A stretch of DNA of 64,000 nt, taken from Azadirachta indica (lineage: Eukaryota; Streptophyta; Magnoliopsida; Sapindales; Meliaceae). Of this stretch, positions 1 through 12,733 are shown piece after piece. Location: the NCBI GenBank assembly GCA_022749755.1, contig CM040440.1:19765269-19829268 (forward strand), given 5' to 3'. Position numbers and translations under genes: made by a program. Numbering within the stretch: the stretch's first letter is position 1; the number at the start of each line of letters is the position of its first letter. The notes beneath the pieces were generated by a model that saw only the letters and a program-made list of their open reading frames with translations, was not told the origin of the DNA and did not search any database.

Positions 1-1130
1 CATTGTTTAATTATAAAGCCAATATGACATTTGATACTATTGGTGGGGCGTGCCTCGATCCATTCAACTTTTATTTGGCATATATAGAATGGAATCTTGT
101 ATCAGCTGATCGTATTCGAAGGGAAAATTTACTTTATGTAACTCGTGGCCAAGCTTGTTCGATAACAAAACAGAATTCTGTCACAATAAGAACCAGATTC
201 ATTCAAACAATTCTAGGACATAAAAACTCTATTAATCCAAGGAAGGAATGAAAAAGTAAATGTTATCTAAATTTCTATGGCTTAATTTGGAGCCAAAAAT
301 ATATTTTGTACTTTCAAAAATAAAAAGAAATTAAATTTAAGTCTAGGAGATATTAACCTTCTGGGACATGATACATATTTGCATATATCCAGTTACGAAA
401 TTAATTAGGAAACACTGCCTGCTGATATATAATATATATGTAGCATCTCTTTTAAAATCGATTGGACTAAATCCCGTTTGTATAAAAAGATATAAAATAT
501 TAAAGATAATTTTTTCCAATTATATATACCAACAATTCTTTAGTTTATTGACGATTAGTGTTCCTTCTTTTTTTTCTATATATTTCAAGAAAATTCTCTA
601 ATAAAAAAATATATTTCAAATTTTAACAAAATAAAAAATATGTTGTTAATATGTAAAAATTGAATTCTCATTGACATGATTCCTTCCCAACGTTTAGAAA
701 CGGCATGCTATTAATTAAGAGTGAACTGAAGAATCTTGGGTATGGGGAAGCTTGAAAGAAATGAAAACAATTAATAATGAACAAAATTGACTCTCGTGTC
801 ATTCATATTCTCGTTAAAACTAGTAACAGCGAAAACCACTACTAAAAGTAGAATCCAATATCTCCAAAAAGTCATTCATTAAGATATAATTCATAAATAT
901 TGTGGATTAGAATTTTGAAAATGCTTATGTTGCTCTTGGATCGATCGAGAATTAGTGTTCTTTACAACAAGCATATATTCTAAAACATTAATTAGGTAAA
1001 AACTACATAATTATAATTGATTGAACAATGCATATGTTCAATCATCCTCCATGAAGAAGACAGTCGGAATTAATTAAAACTCATAGCCAGCTGCAATCAC
1101 TTCACAAGAACAAGTTTCTCATTCTCATCA
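1..1130. other. AT-rich spacer at left edge, no supported gene
   Basis: No recognisable gene. A frame on the + strand stays open from base 3 to 251, but its only early start is a TTG. It may be a tail running in from the left or chance. I do not recognise the peptide. The rest is low-complexity AT-rich DNA leading to the 3' side of the minus-strand HSP20-like gene. Confidence 0.4.
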
Positions 1131-1532
1131 TTAATACAATTCCCCGTTCCTCGTTTCTTCTTCAGTAACTTCCAAGCTTGTAGTCTTTGGCACGGTAACA
1201 ACCAACTGACCAGCACAACACCTTGCAGTCGCCATCTCCGGGCGAGTGGAAGCTGGAAGACGAAACCGCCACAAATCAATCTCCACCTCATCTAGTAAAA
1301 GATCCCCACCGTTCATTCCTTTGATCGCGACCTTTGTCACCCCAGGATATATCTCAACAGCGTGGACCCGCACATTTTCGGCCATATCATCGGCAGAAGC
1401 TGTGAAAAGAAAACATTCCGAGGTTTCTTGTACAGAAACATCGGTGTCTGAGGGAAAAGGTAGTTGAAGGACTTTGGCGAATACGTGAGGGAGTCTTTGG
1501 AGCTTGTTTGGAACTGCCGGTTGGACCTTCAT
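1131..1532 (-). CDS. HSP20-like (alpha-crystallin domain) small chaperone-like protein
   Basis: A single-exon reading frame of 133 residues starts at an ATG at 1532. The fold suggested is the HSP20/alpha-crystallin beta-sandwich: the beta-rich centre (about residues 45-90) is followed near residues 106-115 by GQLVVTVPK, which resembles the GVLTVTVPK strand near the end of plant HSP20 domains. Family members are ATP-independent holdases that keep unfolding proteins soluble. The protein is short and lacks a long N-terminal arm, a transit peptide and a clear C-terminal I-x-I motif. It is therefore more likely a divergent HSP20-like protein than a classical heat-inducible class I sHSP. The tail is acidic. 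I saw no convincing heat-shock element upstream. The family assignment is moderately firm; the specific function is unknown. Confidence 0.6.
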   Translation of the reverse strand: MKVQPAVPNKLQRLPHVFAKVLQLPFPSDTDVSVQETSECFLFTASADDMAENVRVHAVEIYPGVTKVAIKGMNGGDLLLDEVEIDLWRFRLPASTRPEMATARCCAGQLVVTVPKTTSLEVTEEETRNGELY

Positions 1533-2857
1533 GGCCGTAACTAAATAGAGTTTGATCGTTAACTAATAAAGACTGAAGATACAAGAACTTGATAATTCCT
1601 TGGTTCTTGGTTGAATATTAATAATATTTCTTTTTCTTCTTTCAATTCAGTATTTTTAATTACCTTACTTGGAATAACAAATTCTGGTAGAAATACTGAA
1701 AAGAGTATTTATATTGTGAGAGGGAGAACCGTAGTTTTGAGTGAGGGGACTTGGTGAAGGAGAGTGGCTTAAACGAGAGATAAAAGTGGGAGCGAAGAAG
1801 GAATGCTTGCAGTACATAGGATTAAAAAGGTTTTACTCTCGGACTAGGAGTAGTAGGCAAGCATAACATATACAAACCGACTTTACATTTGCGGAAAACG
1901 TTGTTGTCCTTTTGGGTAAGATAAAGAAGGAACCTGTCACTTTCTATTCGTATGTCCACTTACAGAGTGAATTCTCAGGAGTGGATGTTGAGTTGGACTG
2001 CACTTTCCGATTCCATGCCCAATTTCCCGCATAGGTTTTTTATGTTTCTCCTTGAAGACATTGTTGTGCAATATGGGCCTTTTCCTTCTGGGCTGGCCGA
2101 AATTCTCACTACGAAGCCCAATCCAGCCTAGTTCTTTGTCAACAACTGTATTTATGCCTCATCAATCGATCTCGTTCGTGTTGTCCCGGGTCTAACTTTT
2201 AGTTAAGACATATTGATCATTTAGTTATTGAATAATAGTAAAAACTTTGTATATGAGGTTAATTGACAAATTTTTTTAGATTTTATTAAGAAAAGAAATG
2301 AGAGTTGAGTTTTTTTTTTTTTTTTTTCCCTAAAATAAAGATTGTTTGGTTAGGGGTAGTGGTGAGGGAATTCGTAAGAAAGAAGTAGAATTTCTTAGTT
2401 TGTTCAAAACAAAAAGCAACGAATTCCTCGTTTTTTTTTTTTTTTAAATGATTCGAACTTCAATGTTACAATCAAACAATAAAATACTGGTTCGACACTC
2501 ATTCCATTTTTCTTTCTTTTCCAATCCGTTTTCTCGTTCCACGAACCAAACACCATCTTAATATGTATGTATAAGAAGACTTGATATGATATATTTAATT
2601 GATTGGCAAACGAATCATATATGTGCAGGTATGTACTTTTAACATTAAAATAATTCAGATAGTCTTGAGCATGATCAGAGTGGGACTACGGTGCTTTTGT
2701 TTGAATTAGCCACAGATGCTGCGACCAAAGCTTCCAGATTCCGGATATAAGATAAGAAATACGCTCATGTGCATTGCCTGCGAAGCTCAGGCACAATGAC
2801 AGGCAAATGGCTGGTGGTTGTAATAACAATAATATAAAACAATGGTGAGGATAAGAA

Positions 2858-3122
2858 GATCGGATTTGGATCCACTTTTTTTATCTTCAACTTTTAAATA
2901 TTTATCGACACGTGGTAGCATGACTTAAAATAGAGAATTAAGATTATATTTTAAAAATTATATTAATTAATTTTAAAATTATATTTTTTTTACGTTTTAA
3001 TATAATAAATTAAAATAAGTAATTAATAACAATTTTTAAAATATAATTTTAGTTAATCATGTTACGTATCAATAAATATTTAAAAATATAGGCTAAAAAG
3101 ATCGTGACCGGATCCAAGTTGG
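2858..3122. mobile_element. MITE-like foldback element
   Basis: The two ends are imperfect inverted repeats. The left end (2858-2925) holds GGATTTGGATCCAC and TTTTAAATATTTATCGACACG. The right end (3051-3122) holds the reverse counterpart, with AATAAATATTTAAAAATA and GGATCCAAGTTGG. The middle is a nearly pure AT spacer. It has no coding capacity, as expected of a non-autonomous DNA element. I could not fix a target-site duplication, so the superfamily is not assigned. Confidence 0.5.
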
Positions 3123-3830
3123 AAAAAATGACGGCGGATGGAGATTGAGCCACCAAATTAAATGCTGATTGGCAGAGTTGGGCTGTTACTCGTCATTCAA
3201 TTTCTAAGGCGGCGACTTTTAATTCGTGGGTTGACCGGTCAAACCCTTCCGTAAAACGAAAAGGCTGTCCGAATAATATCATATAATGTCATAACAATAA
3301 TTATTTGAATTTTTTTTATATATATTTTAAATAGAATTAATGACGAATATATCCTTCACCATATTTCTCGATCTTACCAACAAGGTATTCTCTTATCCCA
3401 TTTTTATAATACCGTTTCATATTTGTTACCAACATTTCGAATGTATAAAACAAATGCTTTCTCACTCATTTGCATGCATTCAAAGAATCTCAAATACGTT
3501 GTTTGACGAATACCAGCCACTAAAAAATCATCCTCTTTTCCCAAAGTATCATTATCATGGCCTTCCTTTTCTTTTTTTTTTGAAAAAAGGATAAATAATT
3601 TGCAACTGAAATTACCAATTTGCCTGACAACTCATACATCGATTATATTCGGTAATAATAACATAATTAAACAATTAATTAAATAGATCATGCGTACTTT
3701 TTTTATTTAAATGAACTGTAAAATAATAATTTAATAATAACTACTTACCTTTAAAAGAAAAGTTTGAGTCACAATAATATCAAAATAGAGTTTTTTTTAA
3801 AATAAAATAGTTAAAATTGTACTTATTTTT

Positions 3831-4035
3831 ATTCTTGATAAATGTTCAACTAAATTGTATATATAATATATATATATTTAAAAAAAATTAATTAGCTCCA
3901 AATGTTACTTAAATTTTATTCAACGTAAATTCTTGATAAAGATCCGACTAAATTACATATATATATATATCATTGCTTGGTATGAAAAAAAAAAAAAGTT
4001 AATTAACTCCGAATGCTGCTTAAATTAATGTAAAT
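3831..4035. repeat. Tandem direct duplication, ~98 bp unit
   Basis: Two adjacent copies begin with ATTCTTGATAAA at 3831 and 3929. Both continue with a diverged CGACTAAATT-type stretch, an AT dinucleotide run, then TTAATTA-CTCC-AATG-T-CTTAAATT. The copies are diverged and do not encode protein. Confidence 0.6.
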
Positions 4036-6791
4036 TGGTGACTGTAACTTGCATAATAATATTGCCATGTGACATTGTTACATTGATCGATGATCGATGC
4101 CATTTTCAAAATATTATAGAAATTTTTGATAAGCCTTGAAAAGTAAAAGCATTGCCATGGGAATATGAGACACCTGACTTAAGTTGTGGAGGCTTAGAAA
4201 AGCAGCAATGGGCTGGTTTATCAACATTAAAGTTGTTCATTTTTGTCTTTAACGTTAACAACGCATTTATTCGTATCTTCTTGTCATTTTCTTTTTTCTT
4301 TTCGGTGCGAGTCCTTTGAGTAAAATTTAATCAACTATCCTTAGAGAATATTTATACGCTATAACATACCTATATATATACATCACACTATGTCCAATTT
4401 ATAACTACTAAATTTGTATTAATATCATGTTTGTACCGTAATAAATTTACACTTTATTAATTGTAATGTTATTATAGTATCTAAAATAAATTTTTATTAT
4501 ATATTTAAAGTGCTTATCATTCTTCTCACATCTTTTAAGAAATCAAACAATTTAACCTACATGTCATTAATGTTATCATATATTTCATATATATCTCGAT
4601 TTTTATGTGTAATAATCTATAATTTTTTCAGTTCTTTAGTCAAATATTACAAATAAACATTAATCTTATTGTGAAGTTCGTCTAGCTTGTCAACGAGCAC
4701 AAATAAAATGAACAATGATTATTTCATAAATAACTATGATGATAAATTATTTGATATTAAAACAATATGACGTTTATTCTTTACATTAGATTTTGAGATT
4801 CAAATTTTGTTCACTATATAATCAAAGAAAGGTATTTAATTTACATCTATATAATATTTTTAAAAATTCTTCACATTGGCTTAATAAGTATGAAAAAAAA
4901 TTCAATGCATTGTTGTGTAATCAAAAGGTTGAATAAGCATTATAAAAAATTAATGCATTATAATATTACTGTAAATGTAACGCATTTTTTTTTTTTTTTA
5001 TATTTTCCAAGTAGATGCATTGCAACTTTATTGTAGTAATTGGTCCATAATGATGCGTGGTAGGGTTAGATTTGACATATTACACAAGGAAATGTTTGGT
5101 TTGGTGCGGCTTTCGGCATGCAAATTAAAGTTGAATTGAAACGTTGTTTTTTTTTCTTCTTCGACAGCTTTTTGCTTTTTAATCCCACCAAGCAAAGAAC
5201 CCATCCCCACGGGCCCCACTTTATTATTATTATTATTTTTTATAAAAAAAAAATGAAAAGGCCAAAAGGCTTGATACTCTGACCTGTCAACATAATTTTC
5301 AACCGTTGGATGTAAACAGAGTCATGAGGTTTCGTCCCCATAAACGAACACCTGTCAGTGCATGAACAGTAGCCCACTACGCTCCAACAAACCTTTTATC
5401 TCTATCTTTTGTCAGGATGCTCAGGACTCGAGCTGTTCCGTTACTGGTACCTCATTTTACGAAACTATCCCCGGAAAAAAAATCTTTTCATATACATTTT
5501 CCAATATACTGCTCAGGATATTACGAGATACGAATACGATGATTACTATACTTAATTTTAAAAATGTAAAAGGAAAATTTCCGAACAATACGACACAAAT
5601 ATGAGAAATAAGTCAATTGCCATATTATGTTGCCTGATTTTGGTAATTGACAATCATAACGAGGTTTGCTGATAATCATGTAAATTTTTTTCCTATGCAC
5701 GTGATTTTGAACTTATAAATAAATATTGTTTGTGGTAAATTCGATTACAATGACACTAATCTTAGAAAAAAGATAGATATTTATATTTGTTTACAAAATT
5801 GAAAAGAAAATCTCAGTCACGCATTGAAATTTAATGCAACCACAATTCGCTTCTATTAGTTTTTATTTAATTTTAACATATTTCATATTTATTTTAGGTC
5901 TGACATATGAAAATATTCAAATTTTAAAATAAATAAAAAAATTATAACATAAAAGTGGGTGTATTTTTCTTTTCCATAATAAAATATGTGTTTTATTTTA
6001 TATAAAGCAAATTATAAATATGTAGTGATAAAGTTTTTTTTTTTTTTTTTCCCACCGAATTTTACCAAAATTATTGTGCAAATTTACTTTTTTTCCAGGT
6101 GTAATTACACAGTCATAGTGAGAGCCACAGGGCATAGTTATCCTTCCATTTTCGTCAACAATTGAAAATGTCATTCTCGTAAATCTGTTGAAGACCAGGC
6201 CCATTTCCCTATCCACAGTGACAGGAAAGCAGGCAATCAGGCAGTACCTGTACGATATTTAAACAATCAAGAGTGTGATAGTCATTTCAGATCCGTGGAT
6301 TCCTCCTCGCCATGTCCATGGCAATTTAAACCCCCAAAAAATAAAATAAGAAGGAAAACAAAATTTAGGAGCTCGCTCACAGAACAAGAAAAAGAAGCCC
6401 TCACTCACTCTCAGATCTAACAATCTCTCCACATAGATCTTCACCACCACTACGTTACTCTGAACTTTCTCTCACTTTTAGGTATTTTCTCGCTCACTTT
6501 CTTGAGAAAATGATGAGTTTAGGCTTTTATTTTTTTTCAATTGTTTGTGTATTTTTTTTTCATTGAAAGGGGTTTCTTCTTATTTATGCTTTTAGGAAGA
6601 TCTGGTAATTAACTGTGGAGATTTGTGATTGAATCGATGTTCGTATTGGATCTGTCCTGGAGAAGATCATCATCAAGTAGTTACAGTGCTTCTCGTACAT
6701 TTCGAGGTGTAAAGTTGTGACCTTTAGCGGTGGATCTACTTTGCTATTTCATAGAATCGGCATAACTGGGAACGAGTTGTTTGACTCAGTG

Positions 6792-7454
6792 ATGGAGACT
6801 CTCGTTGTCGTGGCTCAACACAAGAATCAATATTACGGCAGAGTGAAGCCGAATGGTCCGGCTCGATTTGGTTCATCACCATCTAGAAATTTCAGAGATA
6901 TTAACTGTAGGGCCTTCGAATCCGGAGCAGGTATACTTCCAACCCCTGTCAAAACTTTGTCTGCTCCTATAACCAAAGGATCTACTTGCTATATTTCGTT
7001 TCCCTCTTCACCCAAAACGCCATCACCTAGTGTTAACTGTAATTCTCAATCTTTTGACACTAGAACAAAGTCTAAAACTTCTGTTAAAAGCAAACCAATT
7101 TCGATTAACCTAAAAACCCAGAAAAATGAGAGCTCTTTCAATGAAAAATTTTCATGTGAATTTGAAACTCTCTCTTACTCTGAACTGTGGGCCGGGCCAG
7201 CTTATTCCAACTCGCCACCACCGAGTTCTTTGCCGATTCCCAAATTTTCTATGCGGCCGAAACGGACTGTATCACTTGATTTGCCAGTGACTGTTCGTAG
7301 CTCTGATATTGAAATGCACCACCCAATTGCTAAATCTGCACCCGCGTCACCTAGTAGGGAGCATATTGGTTGTACTAGAGACCTGTTTCTCAGTGCTGAC
7401 TCAGCGACCAAGACTTTGCGTCGCATTCTCAATCTTGACAGTGCAGATGAATGA
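6792..7454 (+). CDS. PNRC-motif (Edc1-like) proline-rich protein, possible decapping cofactor
   Basis: An intact 220-residue frame. I chose the ATG at 6792 because the protein then begins METLVVVAQH; the frame stays open 25 codons upstream but without an ATG. The body is rich in Ser, Pro, Thr and Lys and looks disordered. Residues 133-155 match the PNRC/Edc1-type short motif: Trp-Ala-Gly, an aromatic residue, Ser-Pro-Pro-Pro-Ser-Ser-Leu-Pro-Ile-Pro-Lys-Phe. In animals and yeast such motifs bind the EVH1 domain of the decapping activator DCP1 and stimulate DCP2. A role in mRNA decapping or P-bodies is therefore a reasonable inference, but not shown by sequence alone. The C-terminus ends in a short helix-like LRRILNLDSADE. 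Confidence 0.6.
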   Translation: METLVVVAQHKNQYYGRVKPNGPARFGSSPSRNFRDINCRAFESGAGILPTPVKTLSAPITKGSTCYISFPSSPKTPSPSVNCNSQSFDTRTKSKTSVKSKPISINLKTQKNESSFNEKFSCEFETLSYSELWAGPAYSNSPPPSSLPIPKFSMRPKRTVSLDLPVTVRSSDIEMHHPIAKSAPASPSREHIGCTRDLFLSADSATKTLRRILNLDSADE

Positions 7455-10400
7455 AGTAGGAGGAGCCTTTTGCGCTCCTGTAAATAAATTTAGTTTGACT
7501 GTTGGTTAGTGTTAGATTGTATATATAGTCACCGAAATAAAAAATGGAGTCGTAGTGTGAGTTGGTAGCGGGTCGTTTATTTAGCATGTGGTTTGGGTAT
7601 CTAGCGTTTGTCTGTATGGGATTGCTTATTGTGGTGGTGATGCAAGTGACTGTCATAACTCTGGTGGCCTAACAATGAGTGGCGGTGCAGCAAGGGCTGT
7701 AGTGGCTTTGGTGGTCAACAATCTCTGGATTTCTCGTATGTGATGGATGCAGAGTTTTTCAAAGTGTATGCATGTGGCCATGGTGACATGGATAGAGGTT
7801 GACTTGAATGAGAGCAGAAGGGAAGTTAGGTGTATGGGGACTTGCTTTTTAGGTGAATGCATGCCCGCAAATCTTATTTGGCATGGGATGGAGTTATTAA
7901 CTACTTTTGAAGCTACAGGACATGAAGGAAGTTACATCTTTGTTAGTTTTTGGTTTTTAATTCTCAGTATAATCTCCTCATATAATAGAATTACTGATTC
8001 TCCCTAATTACGCACTCAGGTAAAACTTAGGTCTGCAGTGTTTTATACTTTGTACATACAGTAGAATGTTGATGAGATTACACTACTCACAAATTCCTTA
8101 GGTTGCTGTTTATTCTTGTTATTCATCTCTCTTGCTTTCAATTTCAAAGCTTTTCTATCTGATGATTAGTCTCTTTTCTAGTTCACCGTTGCCTCAGTTG
8201 GCAGCATAGATAATACCTCATCTTGCAGCTATTTTTCTTGGTCCAGTCTTTCTGAATAGGATGCCCAACAATCAAGCATCTTTTCCTCTGTATACTTGCC
8301 ATTTCTTACTTTTATCTCTTTTAGTTAGAATCTGACTCCTTTGTATATGCTCGATTCTTCGCCTTCACCACCTCTTCATGTTTTTTGAAAGTGAAAAGTG
8401 GGAAGGGGAAGTGAAATTAGTCAATCGCCACTTCTGCTCGTTAACTTAAGCTCAATCCGTGTTGCTCTGTCCTGTTGTAAACCAATTAGTTTGTTCTTCG
8501 TCTGAGTGGAAATGTCATTCGATTTTTGGTCATCAGAAGGCATATTGTCATTGGAGATTGCTGATTGTTGCCAAGCCATTCAGAAGGTAATGATTTTTCA
8601 AGTCTTTATTTTTTTGATGCTACAGTAGATAATGATTGTCTCTTGAAGTTATAATTAATGTTATTGTTTTTTGCTTTATGTTTGTCTGTTCCAGGTGCCA
8701 CTTTGACTTTTGTTGGAGAGGCTTTCTGAGAACTGGCACATGGTCATAGATGACTCGTGGTAGACATGGTCTTGTTACTCTTGTAAGGAACCATCTATAG
8801 TTTCTGTCTCAGTATTATAAGGAACCGTGTGTAGTTTATGTTTCGTTATTGTAAGGAATTATATGTAGTTTTGTGTCTCTCATTACCTTTGTCTTAATGC
8901 TGCATGTTTTCTGTCTTGCTGTTCTTTGATTAGGAGTTCCTTGGAGCAGGGGAATTTAGAATGTAGTGTGGATGAAGTATTCAGTTTCTTAATTGTCATG
9001 TTATGTTCCCTCAGTCACAGTTATGTGGTGCTATGTGCTTTCCATGGTTGGTTTTTTCTAATGAAGTTATGCTGCTTTATCAATTGTTCTCACGTTAATG
9101 AGTTGGTCTTAATGAGATCGGCTCATTGCCCTGTTTTAGGAACTTGAATGAGTTTGTTGTTGTGATGTTTGGAACTTATCCATGTATGAACACTGAATTC
9201 CCAAATTAATTCAAAAACTAAGTTACTTCCAACTTTCAAATTTTCTGGTGCGTTCTCTGAGCTCCTCTTTTGCTGCATTCTTAGCTTGTCGATATGCAAT
9301 GTGGAATTGATCATTCTATACGATATATTGTGAAATCTTTACTAGATACAATAGCTTGTTGGCTCTGTAAGCTGCATTGACAGCTTGAAATGAAGGACAA
9401 TAGAAAATGGGTGTAAACTTTGGGCTGATCTGGTCGCTGGGTACGTACAAGTGATTAGAGAAGATCATAAATTACAGAACCAAAAAACTCTGTTTATATA
9501 ATTGAAAGGAAGGAATTGCTTTGTAGAATTTGTAGCTCAGCTTGTTTTGTTTAATGTGATTCAAGTAACTTTAGGGGCATGTGATGGTGTTTGCCACGTG
9601 ATCTTATATAGATTATTGTCCAAAATAATTGTGTGAAGAACTTGGCAAACATCAATTTTAACGAAGTACATAACTAGGGAAATATCGAGCTAAGCGAAGA
9701 TCCTGTTTGTTGTATTCATTACTCACAAAATAAAACGTTAAACACAATGCTCTTCGAAGTGGCATTGGGTATGCCTTGGCAAATGGAGTGGCCATTATTA
9801 TTGGTCCTTTTGCTGCATAATATGATCATTTCTTACTAATTGTACATGGGCAAATGTAATATGATCATTACATGTACCTATACCTATCATATGAGGGAAT
9901 TTATTAAAACCTGAGGCTGGGGGGCTGTGGGGAGACTCTTTCATCTGAACTGAATTAGCTGTTTCAACGTTGATACATCACTCGACTGTTTGTTTGTTTG
10001 TTTGAAGTAAAGTTGAAATCTCAAATTAAAGAAATAGGTTTGTTTAACATTAACCGATCTATTTGAGATTGATATTTGCATTAGCCATTAGTTTATGACT
10101 TGGGATGAGATTATCTTCTAGACAAATATATTTATCAGTTTGCGTTACGCTTATAATATTGCAAAAAGATCTGAATTTGTGCTGTTACCCACGTATTGGT
10201 TAAAATATGGAATTATCACTCGCGTCAACAAGCGGTTTTATTAAAATACTGAAACGATTTCTTAATTGAATAGGTCTTGCCTTGTTAATACTTCGATGTG
10301 CTTTTCGATCTACTCATCCATTAATTTATTTTTATACATTAAAATCAATTAGACGTAGATATCACAGCTATGTAGTGATCTCAGAAAATGGTTTGTTTTA

Positions 10401-11512
10401 CATGAAATCAGCGTAAATTGACAATTTAATTATATCCCATATACTCTCCCTTGTAAGTAACTCCAGCAAGCGGAGCCTGGTCAAATATTTTTTTTGAAGA
10501 TTTACAATTCGACAGCCATTTAATTCTTCCTGGTCCATTTTTCTACTTCATATTTGGCACAGGCTTGGAAACCTTCCCTTATTCAGATTTATAAATAATT
10601 CAGATACAGAATTTTCTCTTGGTCAAAAATTTCCTACCTGCTACTACCACTACTCCTCACTATTGGTTGGTCTGGAAAAAGCCGCGAGTTTAGATTGATT
10701 TACCTCCTTGAAAAAGTCGGTTAAATTTAGATCAGACTTTAATAATACTAATTAGATATTTATACAGATGCGTAATCTATCGTATATAATAGACAAATAT
10801 GACATGAATACATTGGATACGACAAAAAATAATATATATATTAAAAGAATATATCTTCGTAAGTCAATTACTTGGTCCCCACCAGGGCTAATAGTGTGGT
10901 GGTAAGTACACTCTTCAGGGTATGTGTGAAAAATATAGGGCTCCCTCGTCGTTTAATTATATGAAGATGTATTATACTTGCACTCTTAATAAACACTTAT
11001 ATGATATTAATATATTGTATCATTGTAGTATTAAAAAAAATAAAAATCGTTGTTCCCCTCTTCATAGATAATAATTTATTACATAAATTATAGATGAATA
11101 ATAAAGAGAGATAAGGGAAAATTTTCAATCACAACACATCATCATCATCATCATCATCATTCTACTTTTGAAAGCTAAAATCTGTTGATAAAATCCGGAA
11201 AACAATCATTCTCAATTTCTGTAAAGCAAAATTAATTAAATCTACATGATCATCTTGTCCTCTCGCTTATCCTTTATCTGCCGTGGGAGGAAATAAGATT
11301 TTAAAAAATTAAAAATAAAAATATATTAAAAGAAAACTAAAAATGACTATTAATTTGTCTCTCGAATCAATCATTCATTCTCAGTTGATCATGATCGTGG
11401 GAAAATTGTTGTTGCTTGGAGATGACAAACTTTAAGAGATCTCAAGGGAAACATGGAAAGAATGAAGAACATTAATGAATAATATAATGCTCTATATAAG
11501 CATCATTGATTA
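7455..11512. other. Long 3' flank and spacer, possibly spliced 3' UTR
   Basis: No convincing coding exon. A GT-AG pair at 8587-8694 (donor AGAAG|GTAATG, acceptor TTCCAG|GTGCC) in T-rich, otherwise unremarkable sequence suggests a spliced 3' UTR of the PNRC-motif gene or a separate non-coding transcript. The rest is AT-rich spacer with a (CAT)8 microsatellite at 11137-11160. The last part is downstream flank of the minus-strand FLZ gene. Confidence 0.4.
11137..11160. repeat. Microsatellite (CAT)8
   Basis: Eight perfect CAT/ATC units in the 3' flank of the FLZ gene. Confidence 0.9.
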
Positions 11513-12733
11513 TTAGTTCTCCACTTCATCTAGCAGCATTTCTTGGTAGCGGCATTCTTGGCTGCAAAAAGCTTTCTCACCTCTGCAATAATATTACAAT
11601 TAGGCTCTCAGTGAGTATTGATCATAAAATTGCTAGTCACAGCATATAATAATATATCAGCAGCTTCACAGCACACCTAATTAACAACATGAAACAATAG
11701 GTCATCAAAATCAAATGGCAAAAGCATGCAATTTGCAGATAAATAAAATGCAATTGTAATCATTAAAGACGACAAGAGGTGTATATCTTGCAAGCAAAAC
11801 TTATAAATGGAGGATCAATATCGAATCGATTAAAGTCGAGAAATTATACGTAGCAATCTATCAAGACCTTCTACTTGGAATAAAAGTTCATAAAGATATC
11901 ATAATAACCAAAAGTTGCATCCCGAAAGGGGAAAATGAACCAAACCTGTAAATGTAAATGTCATTCTTCTGTTCAAGATTCTTCTTGCAAGTGTAGCAAA
12001 AGCTCAGGAAATTCTCTGGGTCAGAGTTGTTGGACTTATCTGATAAAGAACAGTAGCTCTCAATAATGCAGTTATCAAATATACGAGTTGTTTTTGGATT
12101 AGGGCCATGAGATATCACACATGTATAATCCTCAGAAAGCTCTATTTCACTTGCAGAGAGACATTCTGTGTCAACTTTTGGAGGATCCTTTGTTTGGATA
12201 CCAGAATTAGCTGATCCAGGTGATGAAAATTGCGAGTTCCTGCTTTTAATACCAAAATCAGTCGGAGATTTTGGGGACTGATTTGGGGAAAGATTAGAGG
12301 AAGGCAAAGGAGGAATTTGAACTCTAAGCTTGCTTCCAAAGAAAACTTTGTTATTTGGCTTAGATGAAGAATTTTCTTCAATGGTTTTATCAGTTAACAC
12401 GTCAATAAGAGCTAGACCAATGCCTTTAGAGTCTAGTTTTTCCCATGAATGTTTGTGTTCTGCCAAAATTTTTGGGGACTTTGGTGGGTTGAGGTCATCC
12501 CAGAAGGGGTTACCCCAAGAAGAGAATGATAAAGTCTCCAGGATTGAAGTTGGACTTATTACAGCAATCTCAGCATCGGCGAGAACCTTCTTTGTGAAGG
12601 CTTTGAATCTTGGAGAACCTAAGAAAGATTGAACTGATCTTTTGCAGTTTTGAGTTGGGGATGATTGAGAGCTGTGATCAGCCGTTAAAGTTTGCTTGGT
12701 AGTCATTGCTCTTGATGATCTATTCCTCAGCAT
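11513..12733 (-). CDS. FCS-like zinc finger (FLZ, formerly DUF581) protein
   Basis: Two exons, 11946-12733 and 11513-11582, join by GT-AG to give 285 residues. The start is the ATG at 12733 (MLRNRSSRAMTTKQ); a frame continues upstream, but this N-terminus is typical of the long FLZ subgroup. The FLZ finger spans the splice junction. Cys246-x2-Cys249 lies in exon 1, followed by DIYIYRGEKAFCSQEC, where exon 2 supplies Cys269 and Cys273. FLZ proteins are plant-specific adaptors that bind SnRK1 kinase subunits and link energy or ABA status to signalling. The region before the finger is Ser/Pro/Lys-rich and probably disordered. Further exons probably lie in the leader, with a possible acceptor near 12820. 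Family confidence is high; the subgroup is inferred. Confidence 0.88.

Larger units (their letters stand above)
1533..6791. other. Intergenic region with upstream sequences and small repeats
   Basis: About 5.3 kb without a convincing coding exon. It contains the upstream region of the HSP20-like gene, homopolymer T tracts (2311-2328, 2431-2445), a MITE-like foldback (2858-3122), a ~98 bp tandem duplication (3831-4035), and near 6300-6790 the probable leader of the PNRC-motif gene. That leader may contain an intron at 6482-6595, with a GT donor after TTTTAG and an acceptor ending CTTTTAG. Confidence 0.5.

Noticed and set aside
3..251. Open frame at the left edge, possibly plastid-derived or the tail of a gene
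   Set aside because: Starts with TTG, matches no family I can recognise, and could be chance. It needs sequence to the left.
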